A stretch of DNA of 64,000 nucleotides from Calditrichia bacterium (GCA_028284445.1 JANQRS010000068.1:124001-188000), one strand, 5' to 3'; shown: positions 51,431 through 60,666, counted from the first letter of the stretch. Notes: generated by a model from the letters alone, not told the origin. Numbers and translations: made by a program.

Positions 51431-54172
51431 GTGTTTATGTGGGTTGATTTTTCTCAATGGCTGCGGCTGGTTCCCGATGCCATCTCCTGGGATAAATGGT
51501 TGCTGGCAATAATTGCCCTGGCTGGATTTGCGTTTGGCGTATACCAATACCGGATGCGGAAAAGAGACAAGGCCGAAGAAACAGAAATCGGGCTGGAGGC
51601 AACGGACAAACACGAGGAACGCAAAAAGAAAAAAGTCGAAGACTCCGATGAGCGATGGTATCGTCGCACGCTGGAGAAAGATCTCGGCTCAGTCCGAATG
51701 CTTGGTTTACCCGGAGTTGATAAACAACAGGTTGAGCTGCTGGATACCTTCGTGTCCCTGAACATTAGCCCTACCTGGCGCAGCGAGGAACGCATTGGTG
51801 GTGAGGTGCCGCAGGAAACGCATTCACTGGATCCTGACACGGTGATGAAGCGCGCCTTTGAGAAATACAATATGCTGCTGGTGATTGGAGATCCTGGTTC
51901 CGGTAAAACCACTTTGATGAAATACTATACGATTACCTGCCTGGAGAAAGAGTTCGAGCCGGTAAGCAAGCTGGGTCTAACGGTGCCTCGCCTACCGATT
52001 TATTTCCCTCTGCGTGAATTGAAGGACAGCGAAGATGGTCAGCTCTTGACCTTCAACAAACAGCTTAGCCTTTGGGCAGAAAAACGCCTGCGGAAAATCA
52101 CGCCTGCCACCTTCCAGCAATGGCTGCAGAATAAGCACACCTTGATTTTGTTTGATGGCCTTGATGAAATTAGCAGTCTCGATAAACGCCGGCGGGTCTG
52201 TGAGTGGATCAAACAGACCGCTGAAGGGTTGCATAAAGCGCGCTTCGTTGTGACGTCGCGCTGGACCGGCTATCGAAAAGCAGATGGCATTGAGTTGGAA
52301 TGTGACCACATGCGTAGTGATATCACTGATTTTACAGCCGAGCAGCAGGCTGACTTTTTACGGGCCTGGTTTCCGGCTGCTTATTGCCAGGAATATCGCG
52401 ATCCAAAAACGGATCCCGATGCTGACGTTTGGCGAGAAAATCAACGGGCAATGGGCTTGGGTAAGGCGGAAGCAATTGTTGAGTATCTATTGCGGGAAGA
52501 AAATAAGGCCATTCGTGAATTGTCCGGAACCCCGATGTTATTGCAGATAATGGCTATTATTTGGAAGGAGCGCGAATTCCTTCCCAATGGCCGCGGTGAG
52601 CTCTATAATTCTGCCCTGATTTACATGCTGCAATATCGTGATGCCCGCCGTAAGCTGGATCCACTGCTGCCGAGCAAGGAAGCGATGCTCATCCTGGAGC
52701 CATTGGCGCTATGGATGCAGGAAAACCTCAATACCGATGAAGTGGAAAAAGCAGCCTTCCATGAACGCATGCAGCCATTAATAGATAGTATTCGCAGCGG
52801 TATAAGCGCTGAAGATCTATGCGCCAACTTGCGTGATCGCGCCGGTATTATTGCTGAATATGGGGACCTGCACTACGTTTTTCGCCACAAGAGTTTTCGG
52901 GAATATCTGGCAGGGTTAGAACTGGTAAAAGTATGCCGGGCAGATAAGACCCATTTTGCGCGCCTGGCAGAGCGCATGGAGGAAGACTGGTGGGAAGAAC
53001 CGCTGCGCTTTTTCATGAACGAGTCGGATGGTGCCCTCTTTGAAGGGATGATGCGGGCAATTTTTGGAGGTCCGGCCACCAAGCGACTGAGCGATAAAGC
53101 CAGTAAACTCTTGCGCCTTCTGGCTAACGATGCCCGTCAGCGTCCGGTTGAGGCACTGGCTGAAATCTTGAAAAATGTAGAAATTAACTCTGATACTGAG
53201 AGATATTTACTGGATGTCATGAAGCAAATTGATTCCCGGCAAGCCCGTAGCGCGGTGCAGAATTTTCTCGAAAAGCAGCCTGATTCGTCCCGTGCCCGTG
53301 AACTGGTGGCCGAATGGCGCAGTGAAGAAGATATTCAGACTGGTGTTGCAGTGGAAGCGGCTGTATTTGATTCGTCTCAAAAATCCTTCCTCAATCCCCT
53401 GGAATACAATGCGGAATACATATTGATCCCCGGCGGCACTTATCAATACTCGGTGACCCAGCAGGCGGAAGTTGTTCCCGACATCTATTTTGCCAAATAT
53501 CCGTTAACCTTTAAACGCTATCAGCGATTTATTCGCTATTTAAGCGGAGCTGAGCCGGAATTACAGCAGCAATTATCTCTGTCAGAGTTTAGCCGGATCG
53601 TTCGCCAGCGGAGTGAAACGGTCGAAAGTTTAATTGACTATTTGCCGCCAACTGTTGAAGCGTGGGCGGAGAACTGTCAGTCAACATATGAGGACAATAA
53701 AAAATTTAATGGCGACGACCAACCGGTGGTGCGGATTACCTGGTTTGATGCACGTATTTACTGTATGTGGTTGACCGCACTCGGCGGCGAAGGCAGTGGA
53801 TGGATATATGACTTGCCGACTGAGGCTGAATGGGAGTGGGCGGCCGGTGGCGGTAAACGAAAATACCCGTGGCGGGAAAAACTGGACGAGCCCACCGATC
53901 AATTGGCAAATTACAATGGGCATGTTGGTGCCACCACGCCGGTCGGCAACTATCCGGAAGGGGCGACGCCGGAAGGATTATTGGACATTGCCGGGAATGT
54001 CTGGGAGTGGCAGAAAAACAAAGTTAGCGAAGGTAGCGACCGGCGCTCTTTGCGGGGCGGGTCTTGGCTCAGCGTCGCTAGCCGTCTGCGCTGTTCCGCT
54101 CGCAGCAGCCATCATCCTGCTTCTCGCGGCTCCGCTCTCGGTTTTCGGGTAGTTCGTCGCCAGCTGTCGTGA
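51431..54172 (+). CDS. Membrane-anchored NACHT NTPase with C-terminal FGE/C-type-lectin domain, DGR-target-like (paralogue 1)
   Basis: The 913-residue protein has an N-terminal transmembrane helix (about residues 23-40), a short charged stretch, and a NACHT-type STAND NTPase: Walker A GDPGSGKT at 153-160 and Walker B LILFDGLDE at 238-246, followed by VVTSRWTGYR. A helical region ends with FRHKSFREYLAGLE. From residue 655 an FGE-sulfatase/formylglycine-enzyme domain begins (NPLEYNAEYILIPGG, PVVRITWFDARIYCMWL, LPTEAEWEWA, GNVWEWQ). It lacks the catalytic Cys pair of true FGE. Its last 40 residues form a variable region matching a DGR target. The start is GTG at 51431 or ATG at 51437; numbering here is from the GTG. 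A paralogue follows 174 nt after its stop. Confidence 0.92.
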   Translation: MFMWVDFSQWLRLVPDAISWDKWLLAIIALAGFAFGVYQYRMRKRDKAEETEIGLEATDKHEERKKKKVEDSDERWYRRTLEKDLGSVRMLGLPGVDKQQVELLDTFVSLNISPTWRSEERIGGEVPQETHSLDPDTVMKRAFEKYNMLLVIGDPGSGKTTLMKYYTITCLEKEFEPVSKLGLTVPRLPIYFPLRELKDSEDGQLLTFNKQLSLWAEKRLRKITPATFQQWLQNKHTLILFDGLDEISSLDKRRRVCEWIKQTAEGLHKARFVVTSRWTGYRKADGIELECDHMRSDITDFTAEQQADFLRAWFPAAYCQEYRDPKTDPDADVWRENQRAMGLGKAEAIVEYLLREENKAIRELSGTPMLLQIMAIIWKEREFLPNGRGELYNSALIYMLQYRDARRKLDPLLPSKEAMLILEPLALWMQENLNTDEVEKAAFHERMQPLIDSIRSGISAEDLCANLRDRAGIIAEYGDLHYVFRHKSFREYLAGLELVKVCRADKTHFARLAERMEEDWWEEPLRFFMNESDGALFEGMMRAIFGGPATKRLSDKASKLLRLLANDARQRPVEALAEILKNVEINSDTERYLLDVMKQIDSRQARSAVQNFLEKQPDSSRARELVAEWRSEEDIQTGVAVEAAVFDSSQKSFLNPLEYNAEYILIPGGTYQYSVTQQAEVVPDIYFAKYPLTFKRYQRFIRYLSGAEPELQQQLSLSEFSRIVRQRSETVESLIDYLPPTVEAWAENCQSTYEDNKKFNGDDQPVVRITWFDARIYCMWLTALGGEGSGWIYDLPTEAEWEWAAGGGKRKYPWREKLDEPTDQLANYNGHVGATTPVGNYPEGATPEGLLDIAGNVWEWQKNKVSEGSDRRSLRGGSWLSVASRLRCSARSSHHPASRGSALGFRVVRRQLS
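54044..54163 (+). other. Putative DGR variable region of NACHT paralogue 1
   Basis: This 120-nt block (variable core 54071-54139, residues 881-903) is identical to 57329-57448 except at 23 bases. Differences fall in 13 codons that end in C or T, always at codon positions 1 and 2, plus one A/G at position 3 of codon 36. The unchanged codons contain almost no A. This is the expected signature of adenine-directed mutagenesis against a template repeat. Confidence 0.85.
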
Positions 54173-54346
54173 ATTCGCTAGAAGCATCGTTTCGCTGCGC
54201 GACATGCTTATGTTATAGCGACACCCCCCTGTATTCGCTAAGATGGAGCGTCTGCTACCTCTTAAAATACACAGATCTGTTTTATGGGCGCCTGGCGACA
54301 TAATATTTCTAAAAATAGTGAAACCACCACAAAATCTACAATCCTT

Positions 54347-57300
54347 ATGAAATCTCTTTTCGCAAAAACAGCATTCATTATCCTTTATCTATCGTCCAGT
54401 GGCTTTTGCTCTGCCCTGCAAATCCCCGCTGTAACACGAGCAGATAGCACTGCGGTCGATAGCGGCGCTATTGCAGCATCAACTGCTGACAGCGCCAGCC
54501 AGCCAATATCACTCACTTCGGGGGATTCTGATACGTCATCATGGTTTGAATGGGATGGAAAAATTACTTTTCGGGACGTTGTGCTGCTTTTATCATTTCT
54601 GCTGAGTCTTGGCGGTTTTCTATGGGCCTTTTCTCGGGCCCGCCGTTTAGAAAGAGAGAAACTTGAGGTTCTTGAAGAACATCAGCGGAAAATGGCAGAA
54701 TTTGAGATTAAGCAGGAGAAGCTGAAAGAAGCAGCACGGCAAGAGGCGCTTCAGGAAAGTTTGCTGAAAACGCAGAATCTTGACAGGCAGCGGGAAAAAA
54801 ACAGAAAGATCGCCGCAAAGGAAGCCGAGGACGAGTTTGAGAAACAGAAACAGCAGCGAACCGCGGCAACAGTTGAAAAAGACTACCGCAATTTGATTCG
54901 TGAAAAGCTCGGCACTATTGATCTATTGGGGCATGAGGAGCTTGATAATATCAAAGTCAACCTGGATGATGCCTTTGTAACCCTACATATCGATCGCCAC
55001 CTCCGGCGACCGGAGTTGAACTTGAGCCCGGAGCAATTAGCCGAATTGGATCTGGATTCAGATGGTGAGATGATCATTGATACGGATAATGTTGATCCGG
55101 CAATGTTGATGCGTACTGCCTATAAACTTGGCAATCGTCTGCTCCTGATAGCCGGTTTCCCCGGTTCCGGTAAAACCACGGTTATGAAGTTTTATGCCAT
55201 GAGCTGCCTTGAGCCCGGCAGGCGCAGCAATCTTGGCCTCGAGAATGATGTGATGCCGCTGTTTCTGCCATTGAGGGATATCGAATTGAGTGGTAGTAAT
55301 GCCGCTGAACTTGTAAAAAACCTTGCCCAATGGGGAACCCAATGCAATGAACAGATCACTTTCAACGTGCTTGAACAATGGTTGAAGAATAATGACACCC
55401 TGGTGCTTTTGGATGGTTTGGATGAAATCAGCGATCCGGATTTACGCCGGGTTGCTTGCAGAACTATTGAGAACTTCCTGATCGCCTATCAGCGTAGCAA
55501 GGTGGTGGTCACAACCCGCTGGTCCGGCTATGGTAAGCCAGTGGGCGTTACCTTCGAAAATGACCATATGCAAGCTGGGGTGCGTGATTTTTCCGAAGAA
55601 CAGCAGATTGACTTTCTGCAAAACTGGCAATATGCGGTACTGAAGCGCAGGGAGCGAGCAGATGGAAATCTCAGCTCAGCGGATGAAAAACGCCTGCGGA
55701 GCGAAGCCGAAAGCACAATGAAGCCGCTGGTCACCTTCCTTAATGAAAATGAAGCGCTACGCAAACTGGTTGAAGCGCCTTTACTTTTGCAAATTCTTGT
55801 ATATCTCTTCGAACGTAAGTATAAGCCGGTCAGTCGCGCCAGTCTTTACCGGGCTGCTTTGCGCTACCTGGTGTCGGATCGTGATCGCCAGCGAGGAATT
55901 GCTGCCCCACTTGAAAGCGACGATATAATCGAAGTGTTGAAGCCACTGGCTCTCTGGATGCAGCAGGAAAACCAGAAAGACTATGTTTTGAAGGCAGATT
56001 TATTGGAGAGACTGACGGGTCCGCTGTCTGAATTTACCCCGCAGCCGGATACTGAGGCGTTCTGTAATTTCCTGCACACCCGGGCCGGCCTTTTCAGCGA
56101 CTATCAGAAAAAGGCCTATATCTTCCGTCATCGCTCTTTTATGGAATATCTTGCCGGGGTTTTTATTAAAGAGACCTGGCAGTCTGATCAGCAGCTGGCA
56201 GAATTAGCTGCTGAAGTTGGGGATACCTGGTGGGAAGGAACCTTGCGCTTTTTCATGGCTGAAGCATCTGCTGAATCTTTTGATAAATTTATCACGGGGT
56301 ATTTCGCGCTGCCGGAGGCCCAGCGGGACGATCATGCAAAATGCCGCATCGTTTTGCAACTGGTTGGCGAAGCCAAGCGCAAAAAAACAGATGCTCTCAG
56401 TGCCGTTTTGGACAATCCCGTCAGTGATACCCAGGTCCGGCTGGCAATTGATTGCTTGAAAATGATAAACAGTAAGCAGGCTCTTGGCATTGTTAAAACT
56501 TTTGCTGAACGCTTTGGTGCTGATTCAGGCGCTGCACAAGAGCCGTTCAAGGTCAGCAGCGAAATGATTCGTTACGCGGTCAATGCTGTCAAGGAGTCTG
56601 AGTTTAGCGCCAGCATCGACATTGAAGATAGCCTGGGCCTGGAAAGCGATCGGGTGGGCAAAGAAATATGGCGGAATCCGCTGGAATATAACGCAGAGTA
56701 TATTTTGATACCAGGGGGCACTTACCGCTATTCTGTGAGCGAACGCGAAGAAACGGTTCCGGACATTTATTTCGCTAAATATCCGCTGACCTTCAAGCGT
56801 TATCGGAAATTTGTTCGCTATTTGGCTGGAGAAGAAGCGGAATTGCAAAAGCAACTGTCGCGGGAGAAATTTGTAAGCCTCATTAAAGAAAAGACTACGA
56901 AAATAGAGAGGTTTCCAGCCTATTTGCCGGTGGATATTGGCGATTGGGCAGCTACATGCCGCTCCACTTACAACGATGAAAAACGCTTTAATAGTGACGA
57001 ACAGCCGGTAGTGCGAATCACCTGGTTTGATGCGCGGATGTATTGCTTGTGGCTAACGGCACTGAGCGGCGAAAGCGATAAGTGGATATATGACTTGCCG
57101 AATGAAGTTGAGTGGGAATGGGCGGCCAGCGGCGGAAGCCGGGAGTATCCCTGGCCAACAGAGAAAGGTAAACCAACTGCAGAATTAGCTAATTATGCGC
57201 ACAATGTCGGCGCAACTACGCCGATTGGTAATTATCCGGACGGCGCGACGCCGGAAGGATTACTGGACATGGCCGGGAACGTTTGGGAATGGCAGCAAAA

Positions 57301-57457
57301 CTGGTATGAAGCGTATAAGGAAAAATACCGCTCTTTGCGGGGCGGGTCTTGGCTCGTCAACAATTACTATCTGCGCTGTTCCGCTCGCGACAGCTTTCAT
57401 CCTGTTGGTCGCGACTACAGTGTCGGTTTTCGGGTGGTTCGTCGCCAGGCATCCTGA
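54347..57457 (+). CDS. NACHT NTPase with signal peptide, coiled coil and C-terminal FGE/C-type-lectin domain, DGR-target-like (paralogue 2)
   Basis: The protein of about 1,036 residues has an N-terminal signal-like leader, a Ser/Thr/Asp-rich stretch, a transmembrane helix at about 78-97, and a long charged coiled coil (about 98-175). The NACHT domain has Walker A GFPGSGKT at 270-277 and Walker B LVLLDGLDE at 352-360, then VVTTRWSGYG. A helical region ends FRHRSFMEYLAG. The FGE-like domain begins at residue 777 (NPLEYNAEYILIPGG) and ends in RVVRRQAS. It is a divergent paralogue of the gene before it; the coiled coil is the main addition. The ATG at 54347 gives a signal peptide; an upstream ATG at 54284 adds 21 residues. 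Neither has a ribosome site. Confidence 0.92.
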   Translation: MKSLFAKTAFIILYLSSSGFCSALQIPAVTRADSTAVDSGAIAASTADSASQPISLTSGDSDTSSWFEWDGKITFRDVVLLLSFLLSLGGFLWAFSRARRLEREKLEVLEEHQRKMAEFEIKQEKLKEAARQEALQESLLKTQNLDRQREKNRKIAAKEAEDEFEKQKQQRTAATVEKDYRNLIREKLGTIDLLGHEELDNIKVNLDDAFVTLHIDRHLRRPELNLSPEQLAELDLDSDGEMIIDTDNVDPAMLMRTAYKLGNRLLLIAGFPGSGKTTVMKFYAMSCLEPGRRSNLGLENDVMPLFLPLRDIELSGSNAAELVKNLAQWGTQCNEQITFNVLEQWLKNNDTLVLLDGLDEISDPDLRRVACRTIENFLIAYQRSKVVVTTRWSGYGKPVGVTFENDHMQAGVRDFSEEQQIDFLQNWQYAVLKRRERADGNLSSADEKRLRSEAESTMKPLVTFLNENEALRKLVEAPLLLQILVYLFERKYKPVSRASLYRAALRYLVSDRDRQRGIAAPLESDDIIEVLKPLALWMQQENQKDYVLKADLLERLTGPLSEFTPQPDTEAFCNFLHTRAGLFSDYQKKAYIFRHRSFMEYLAGVFIKETWQSDQQLAELAAEVGDTWWEGTLRFFMAEASAESFDKFITGYFALPEAQRDDHAKCRIVLQLVGEAKRKKTDALSAVLDNPVSDTQVRLAIDCLKMINSKQALGIVKTFAERFGADSGAAQEPFKVSSEMIRYAVNAVKESEFSASIDIEDSLGLESDRVGKEIWRNPLEYNAEYILIPGGTYRYSVSEREETVPDIYFAKYPLTFKRYRKFVRYLAGEEAELQKQLSREKFVSLIKEKTTKIERFPAYLPVDIGDWAATCRSTYNDEKRFNSDEQPVVRITWFDARMYCLWLTALSGESDKWIYDLPNEVEWEWAASGGSREYPWPTEKGKPTAELANYAHNVGATTPIGNYPDGATPEGLLDMAGNVWEWQQNWYEAYKEKYRSLRGGSWLVNNYYLRCSARDSFHPVGRDYSVGFRVVRRQAS
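57329..57448 (+). other. Putative DGR variable region of NACHT paralogue 2
   Basis: This is the counterpart of 54044-54163 (variable core 57356-57424, residues 1004-1026). Several variable codons still read AAC, AAT, TAC, TAT or GAC, close to an expected AAY-rich template. The framework is base-identical to paralogue 1, although the 25 codons immediately upstream (57221-57295) differ at 11 sites, nine of them third positions. Confidence 0.85.
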
Positions 57458-57514
57458 ATATCTGTCTTTTTCTGAAAATCTGGTAATCTGTACGCGCGAA
57501 ATTTTCTATGAGCG

Positions 57515-57766
57515 TTTTGACAGGATTTACAGGATAAACAAGATAAAGACCAAAACCATTCGGCACAGATTCCCACGGATGAACACTGATTGACACGTAT
57601 GAATGACAAGGAAAGTAGATTTAGAAGGGGAAGTTGTTGCTTATGTCTTTTTTCTTTTAACCTGTTTTTTCATCTGTGCTTATCCGTGAACATCCGCCCG
57701 CATCCGTGTCGAACGGTTTTATCTTTTCATTTTTATCCTGTTTTTCCTGTAAATCCTGTCAAAAAA
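57515..57766. repeat. 252-nt palindromic element, right copy flanking the NACHT pair
   Basis: It is homologous along its full length to 51077-51326 in the same orientation, including TTTTGACAGGAT ends, CAC(T/G)GAT decamer arrays and a shared core with GGAAAGTAGATTTA. It fills most of the 495-nt gap (57458-57952) before the radical SAM operon. The remaining 186 nt holds no gene and presumably the promoter of that operon. Confidence 0.85.
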
Positions 57767-57952
57767 TTTCTTTCTTTTACCGCCTCTGCGATTTGCCCGG
57801 GTAGAAAAGAAATCCGGGGCCGGTATAAATCATTCCGCAAGCGGGATTCTCGAGGTGAAAAGAAAACAGTCAACATTTTCATTCCCGCCTCCCTACCGCT
57901 TTCTGCACGATTTCCCTTTAATATCATTGCGAAAATTCATAAACTCTGATAT

Positions 57953-59290
57953 ATGAAAATCGCCTTGATATCTCCCAAGGGGCCCTTATACCGGCACCGC
58001 ACCGGTATATTTCGCAAATCTTTGCGCATGGCTCCGCTAACGCTTACCACTTTGGCTGCTCTGATCCCGCCGGAACTGGACATCGACGTAGAGATTTATG
58101 ACGAAGGGATCGAGGATTTGCCGCAGTATTTGGAGGCTGACCTGGTCGGTATGACTGTCATTACCGGCACCGCTGCTCGCGCCTATGAATTGTCAAAACA
58201 GTTCCGTGCAGAAGGCAAAACCGTGGTTCTTGGCGGTCCGCATATCACTCTTGTGCCGGAAGATGCCCAACCGCATGCCGATGCGATTGTCAGCGGTTAT
58301 GCTGAAGAAACCTGGCCGCAACTGCTGCACGACTTCATGGCAGGACGCCTGCGGCCGCGCTACGAGATGGGCGAAGGCTTTTCTCTGCGCACGCCCGGTA
58401 ACACGCCGTTCGCGCGTCGTGAACTGCTGAAAAAAGGCGGCTATAAATCGATCAACACCTTCGAAGCGACTCGCGGCTGTGTTCACAAATGCGACTTCTG
58501 TGTGGTGCCCTCTGCCTGGGGACGCCGTCCCTTCCAAAAACCAATTGAGCATGTGGTGGCCGATATTCGTCAACTGGGTGCAAAACGGATGGTTTTCTAC
58601 GATTTGAATATTGTGGCTGATCGTGCCTATGCCAAAGAACTCTTTCGGGCTTTGATTCCTCTTAATATCAAATGGTTTGGTTTGGCGACTGTTTTGCTGG
58701 CTGAAGACGCGGAACTGCTTGACCTGCTCGTGCGCAGCGGCTGTAAGGGCTTGTTGATTGGCTTTGAGAGTGTGGAAACTGCGGCGCTGGCAGATGCCAA
58801 TAAGCGCTTTAATCGCCCGGACAAATACGCCGAGCTGATGCGCATTCTTCATCGCAATGGCATCGCCGTAAACGGCACCTTCGTTTTTGGCAACGATTCA
58901 GATACCATCGATAGTTTTGATGCCGTGAAAGAGTTTGTGATGACCCACGGGGTTGACCTGCCACGCTTTTCGGTGCTCACGCCCTTTCCCGGAACACCGC
59001 TGTTTACGCATCTTGAAAATGAAGGGCGAATATTGACCCGTAATTGGGATTTCTACGACGGGCAGCACGTGGTATTTCAGCCAAAAAATATGACGCCGCA
59101 GGAATTGATCGAAGGCCATGAGAAGCTCTGGCATGAGGTGTATTCCCTGCGCGGCATATCCGTTCGCAGTATCAAGCGATTCAGACAGCGCTTGTCACTG
59201 ATGCCTATTATTGTCACTGCTAATATTGGCTATCGCTACTATGCCAATAATCTTTCCAACTTCTATACCTGTATGGGAGGGATTGCATGA
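57953..59290 (+). CDS. B12-binding radical SAM protein (first of pair)
   Basis: The 445-residue protein has an N-terminal B12-binding-like domain (KIALISPKGPLY start, VGMTVITGTAARAYEL, VVLGGPHITLVPEDA) and a radical SAM core with Cys176, Cys180 and Cys183 (TRGCVHKCDFC). It continues with RMVFYDLNIVADRAYAKELF, LLIGFESVET and FPGTPLFTHLENEGRI. This is the hallmark of the BchE/B12-dependent class, which performs methylations, rearrangements or ring closures. The lipid or natural-product substrate is unknown. Its stop overlaps the ATG of the next gene by 4 nt (ATGA). It begins the five-gene plus-strand operon. Confidence 0.92.
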   Translation: MKIALISPKGPLYRHRTGIFRKSLRMAPLTLTTLAALIPPELDIDVEIYDEGIEDLPQYLEADLVGMTVITGTAARAYELSKQFRAEGKTVVLGGPHITLVPEDAQPHADAIVSGYAEETWPQLLHDFMAGRLRPRYEMGEGFSLRTPGNTPFARRELLKKGGYKSINTFEATRGCVHKCDFCVVPSAWGRRPFQKPIEHVVADIRQLGAKRMVFYDLNIVADRAYAKELFRALIPLNIKWFGLATVLLAEDAELLDLLVRSGCKGLLIGFESVETAALADANKRFNRPDKYAELMRILHRNGIAVNGTFVFGNDSDTIDSFDAVKEFVMTHGVDLPRFSVLTPFPGTPLFTHLENEGRILTRNWDFYDGQHVVFQPKNMTPQELIEGHEKLWHEVYSLRGISVRSIKRFRQRLSLMPIIVTANIGYRYYANNLSNFYTCMGGIA

Positions 59291-60666
59291 AGTTAACCAT
59301 TGTTCATCCATGTGTGGGACGGATCCCCGGCAAATCATATATCAAATCCTGGCAAATGGAGCCGCTGGCGCCAGCCTATCTGGCTGCATTGCGGCCGGCT
59401 GATTGTGAGGTGGCCTTTTGGGATGATCGCCTGGAAGAAATTCCTTACGATGAACCGACCGACATTGTGGCTATTTCAGTAGAGACCTATACGGCCAAGC
59501 GTGCGTATCAGATTGCCACTGAATATCGCCGTCGCGGCGTGCCGGTGGTTATGGGTGGATTTCACACGACGCTGATTCCAGATGAGGTCATGCGCTATGC
59601 AGAGGCGATTGTGATTGGTGAAGCGGAGCAGACTTTCCCGCAACTGATGGAAGACTTTCGCAACGGGTGCATGAAGAAGGTGTATCGCACGGAGGGGCGT
59701 TCAGATATCCGCGAGATTTTCCCTGATCGCAGCATCTTCAGAGGTAAGCGCTATTTGAAGATTGGTCTGGTGGAAGCCGCTCGCGGTTGCACCTTTAAAT
59801 GCGAGTTCTGCGCAGTCACCAGCTACTTCGACGCATCGCAAACCCGCCGTTCGACGGAGAATATCCTGCGGGAAATTGAAGAGATGAAGGAAACCAAAGA
59901 TCTCTTCTTTTTCGTTGATGACAATATTGCCTCGTATCCGAAAGAGGCCAAAGAATTCTACAAGGCTCTAACGCCATTAAATATTCGCTGGGTCAGTCAG
60001 GCCAGCATCACCATGAGCTATGATGATGAACTGCTGCAAATCATGCAGGACAGTGGATGTCAGGGGGTATTGGTTGGATTTGAGTCGCTGAATAAGAAAA
60101 ACCTCGAATCGATGAACAAGAAGTTTAACTCCGCTCGCGGCGGCTTCGAACCGGCGCTTGCCCAATTCAAAAAATACGGTATTCGCCTTTACGCTACCTT
60201 CATTTTTGGCTATGAAAATGATAGTCTGGAGTCATTTAAGGACACGGTTGATTTTTGCAAGAAGCACAAAATTTATATGGCTGCCTTTAATCATCTAACA
60301 CCTTTCCCTGGCACCCCGCTCTATGAAAAACTGGAAAAAGAAGGCAAGTTGCTATATGACAAATGGTGGATGGATGAGCGCTATCAATATGGTCAGGTGC
60401 CCTTCAAGACTCCGATTCCACCCGATGTGATTAAGGACGAATGCGTTAAGGCCCGCAAGAGTTTCTATAGCGTGCCCTCGATCTTCAAGCGTATGTTTGA
60501 TAGCACCAATGCCGGCAGCCCGTTTATGCTCTATGCCTATCTCTTCATCAATATTCTCTTGAGAAAAGAGGCCTCACAACGCGAGGATTATCCACTCGGC
60601 GATTTGCGTTTTGAAGGCGAATTGCTGGAAGCAGCGCCGGTGCCGGAATTATTGGATGTCGGGTAG
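59287..60666 (+). CDS. B12-binding radical SAM protein (second of pair)
   Basis: The 459-residue protein is a paralogue of the previous one. It has an N-terminal B12 domain (DIVAISVETYTAKRAYQ, VVMGGFHTTLIPDE) and radical SAM cysteines 168, 172 and 175 in ARGCTFKCEFC, followed by FFFVDDNIASYPKEA, GVLVGFESLNKKNL and FPGTPLYEKLEKEGKL. The two presumably act on successive or alternative steps of one pathway. It overlaps its neighbour by 4 nt and is followed after 12 nt by the acyltransferase gene. Confidence 0.92.
   Translation: MKLTIVHPCVGRIPGKSYIKSWQMEPLAPAYLAALRPADCEVAFWDDRLEEIPYDEPTDIVAISVETYTAKRAYQIATEYRRRGVPVVMGGFHTTLIPDEVMRYAEAIVIGEAEQTFPQLMEDFRNGCMKKVYRTEGRSDIREIFPDRSIFRGKRYLKIGLVEAARGCTFKCEFCAVTSYFDASQTRRSTENILREIEEMKETKDLFFFVDDNIASYPKEAKEFYKALTPLNIRWVSQASITMSYDDELLQIMQDSGCQGVLVGFESLNKKNLESMNKKFNSARGGFEPALAQFKKYGIRLYATFIFGYENDSLESFKDTVDFCKKHKIYMAAFNHLTPFPGTPLYEKLEKEGKLLYDKWWMDERYQYGQVPFKTPIPPDVIKDECVKARKSFYSVPSIFKRMFDSTNAGSPFMLYAYLFINILLRKEASQREDYPLGDLRFEGELLEAAPVPELLDVG

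Noticed and set aside
54182..54209. 6-bp hairpin after the first variable region as a DGR hairpin
   Set aside because: Known DGR-associated hairpins have longer GC-rich stems and short tetraloops; here the stem is 6 bp with a 16-nt loop, and no equivalent follows the second variable region.
54044..57448. Recent gene conversion as the cause of the identical framework
   Set aside because: Gene conversion would copy all bases; here every variable codon is changed while the framework stays exact, and the flanks upstream are diverged.
51431..57457. Formylglycine-generating enzyme activity for the NACHT C-termini
   Set aside because: The active-site Cys pair is missing at the expected place, and the region is diversified instead.
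58193..58852. 219-codon minus-strand frame inside the first radical SAM gene
   Set aside because: It is a shadow of the opposite strand coding sequence, with no family match.
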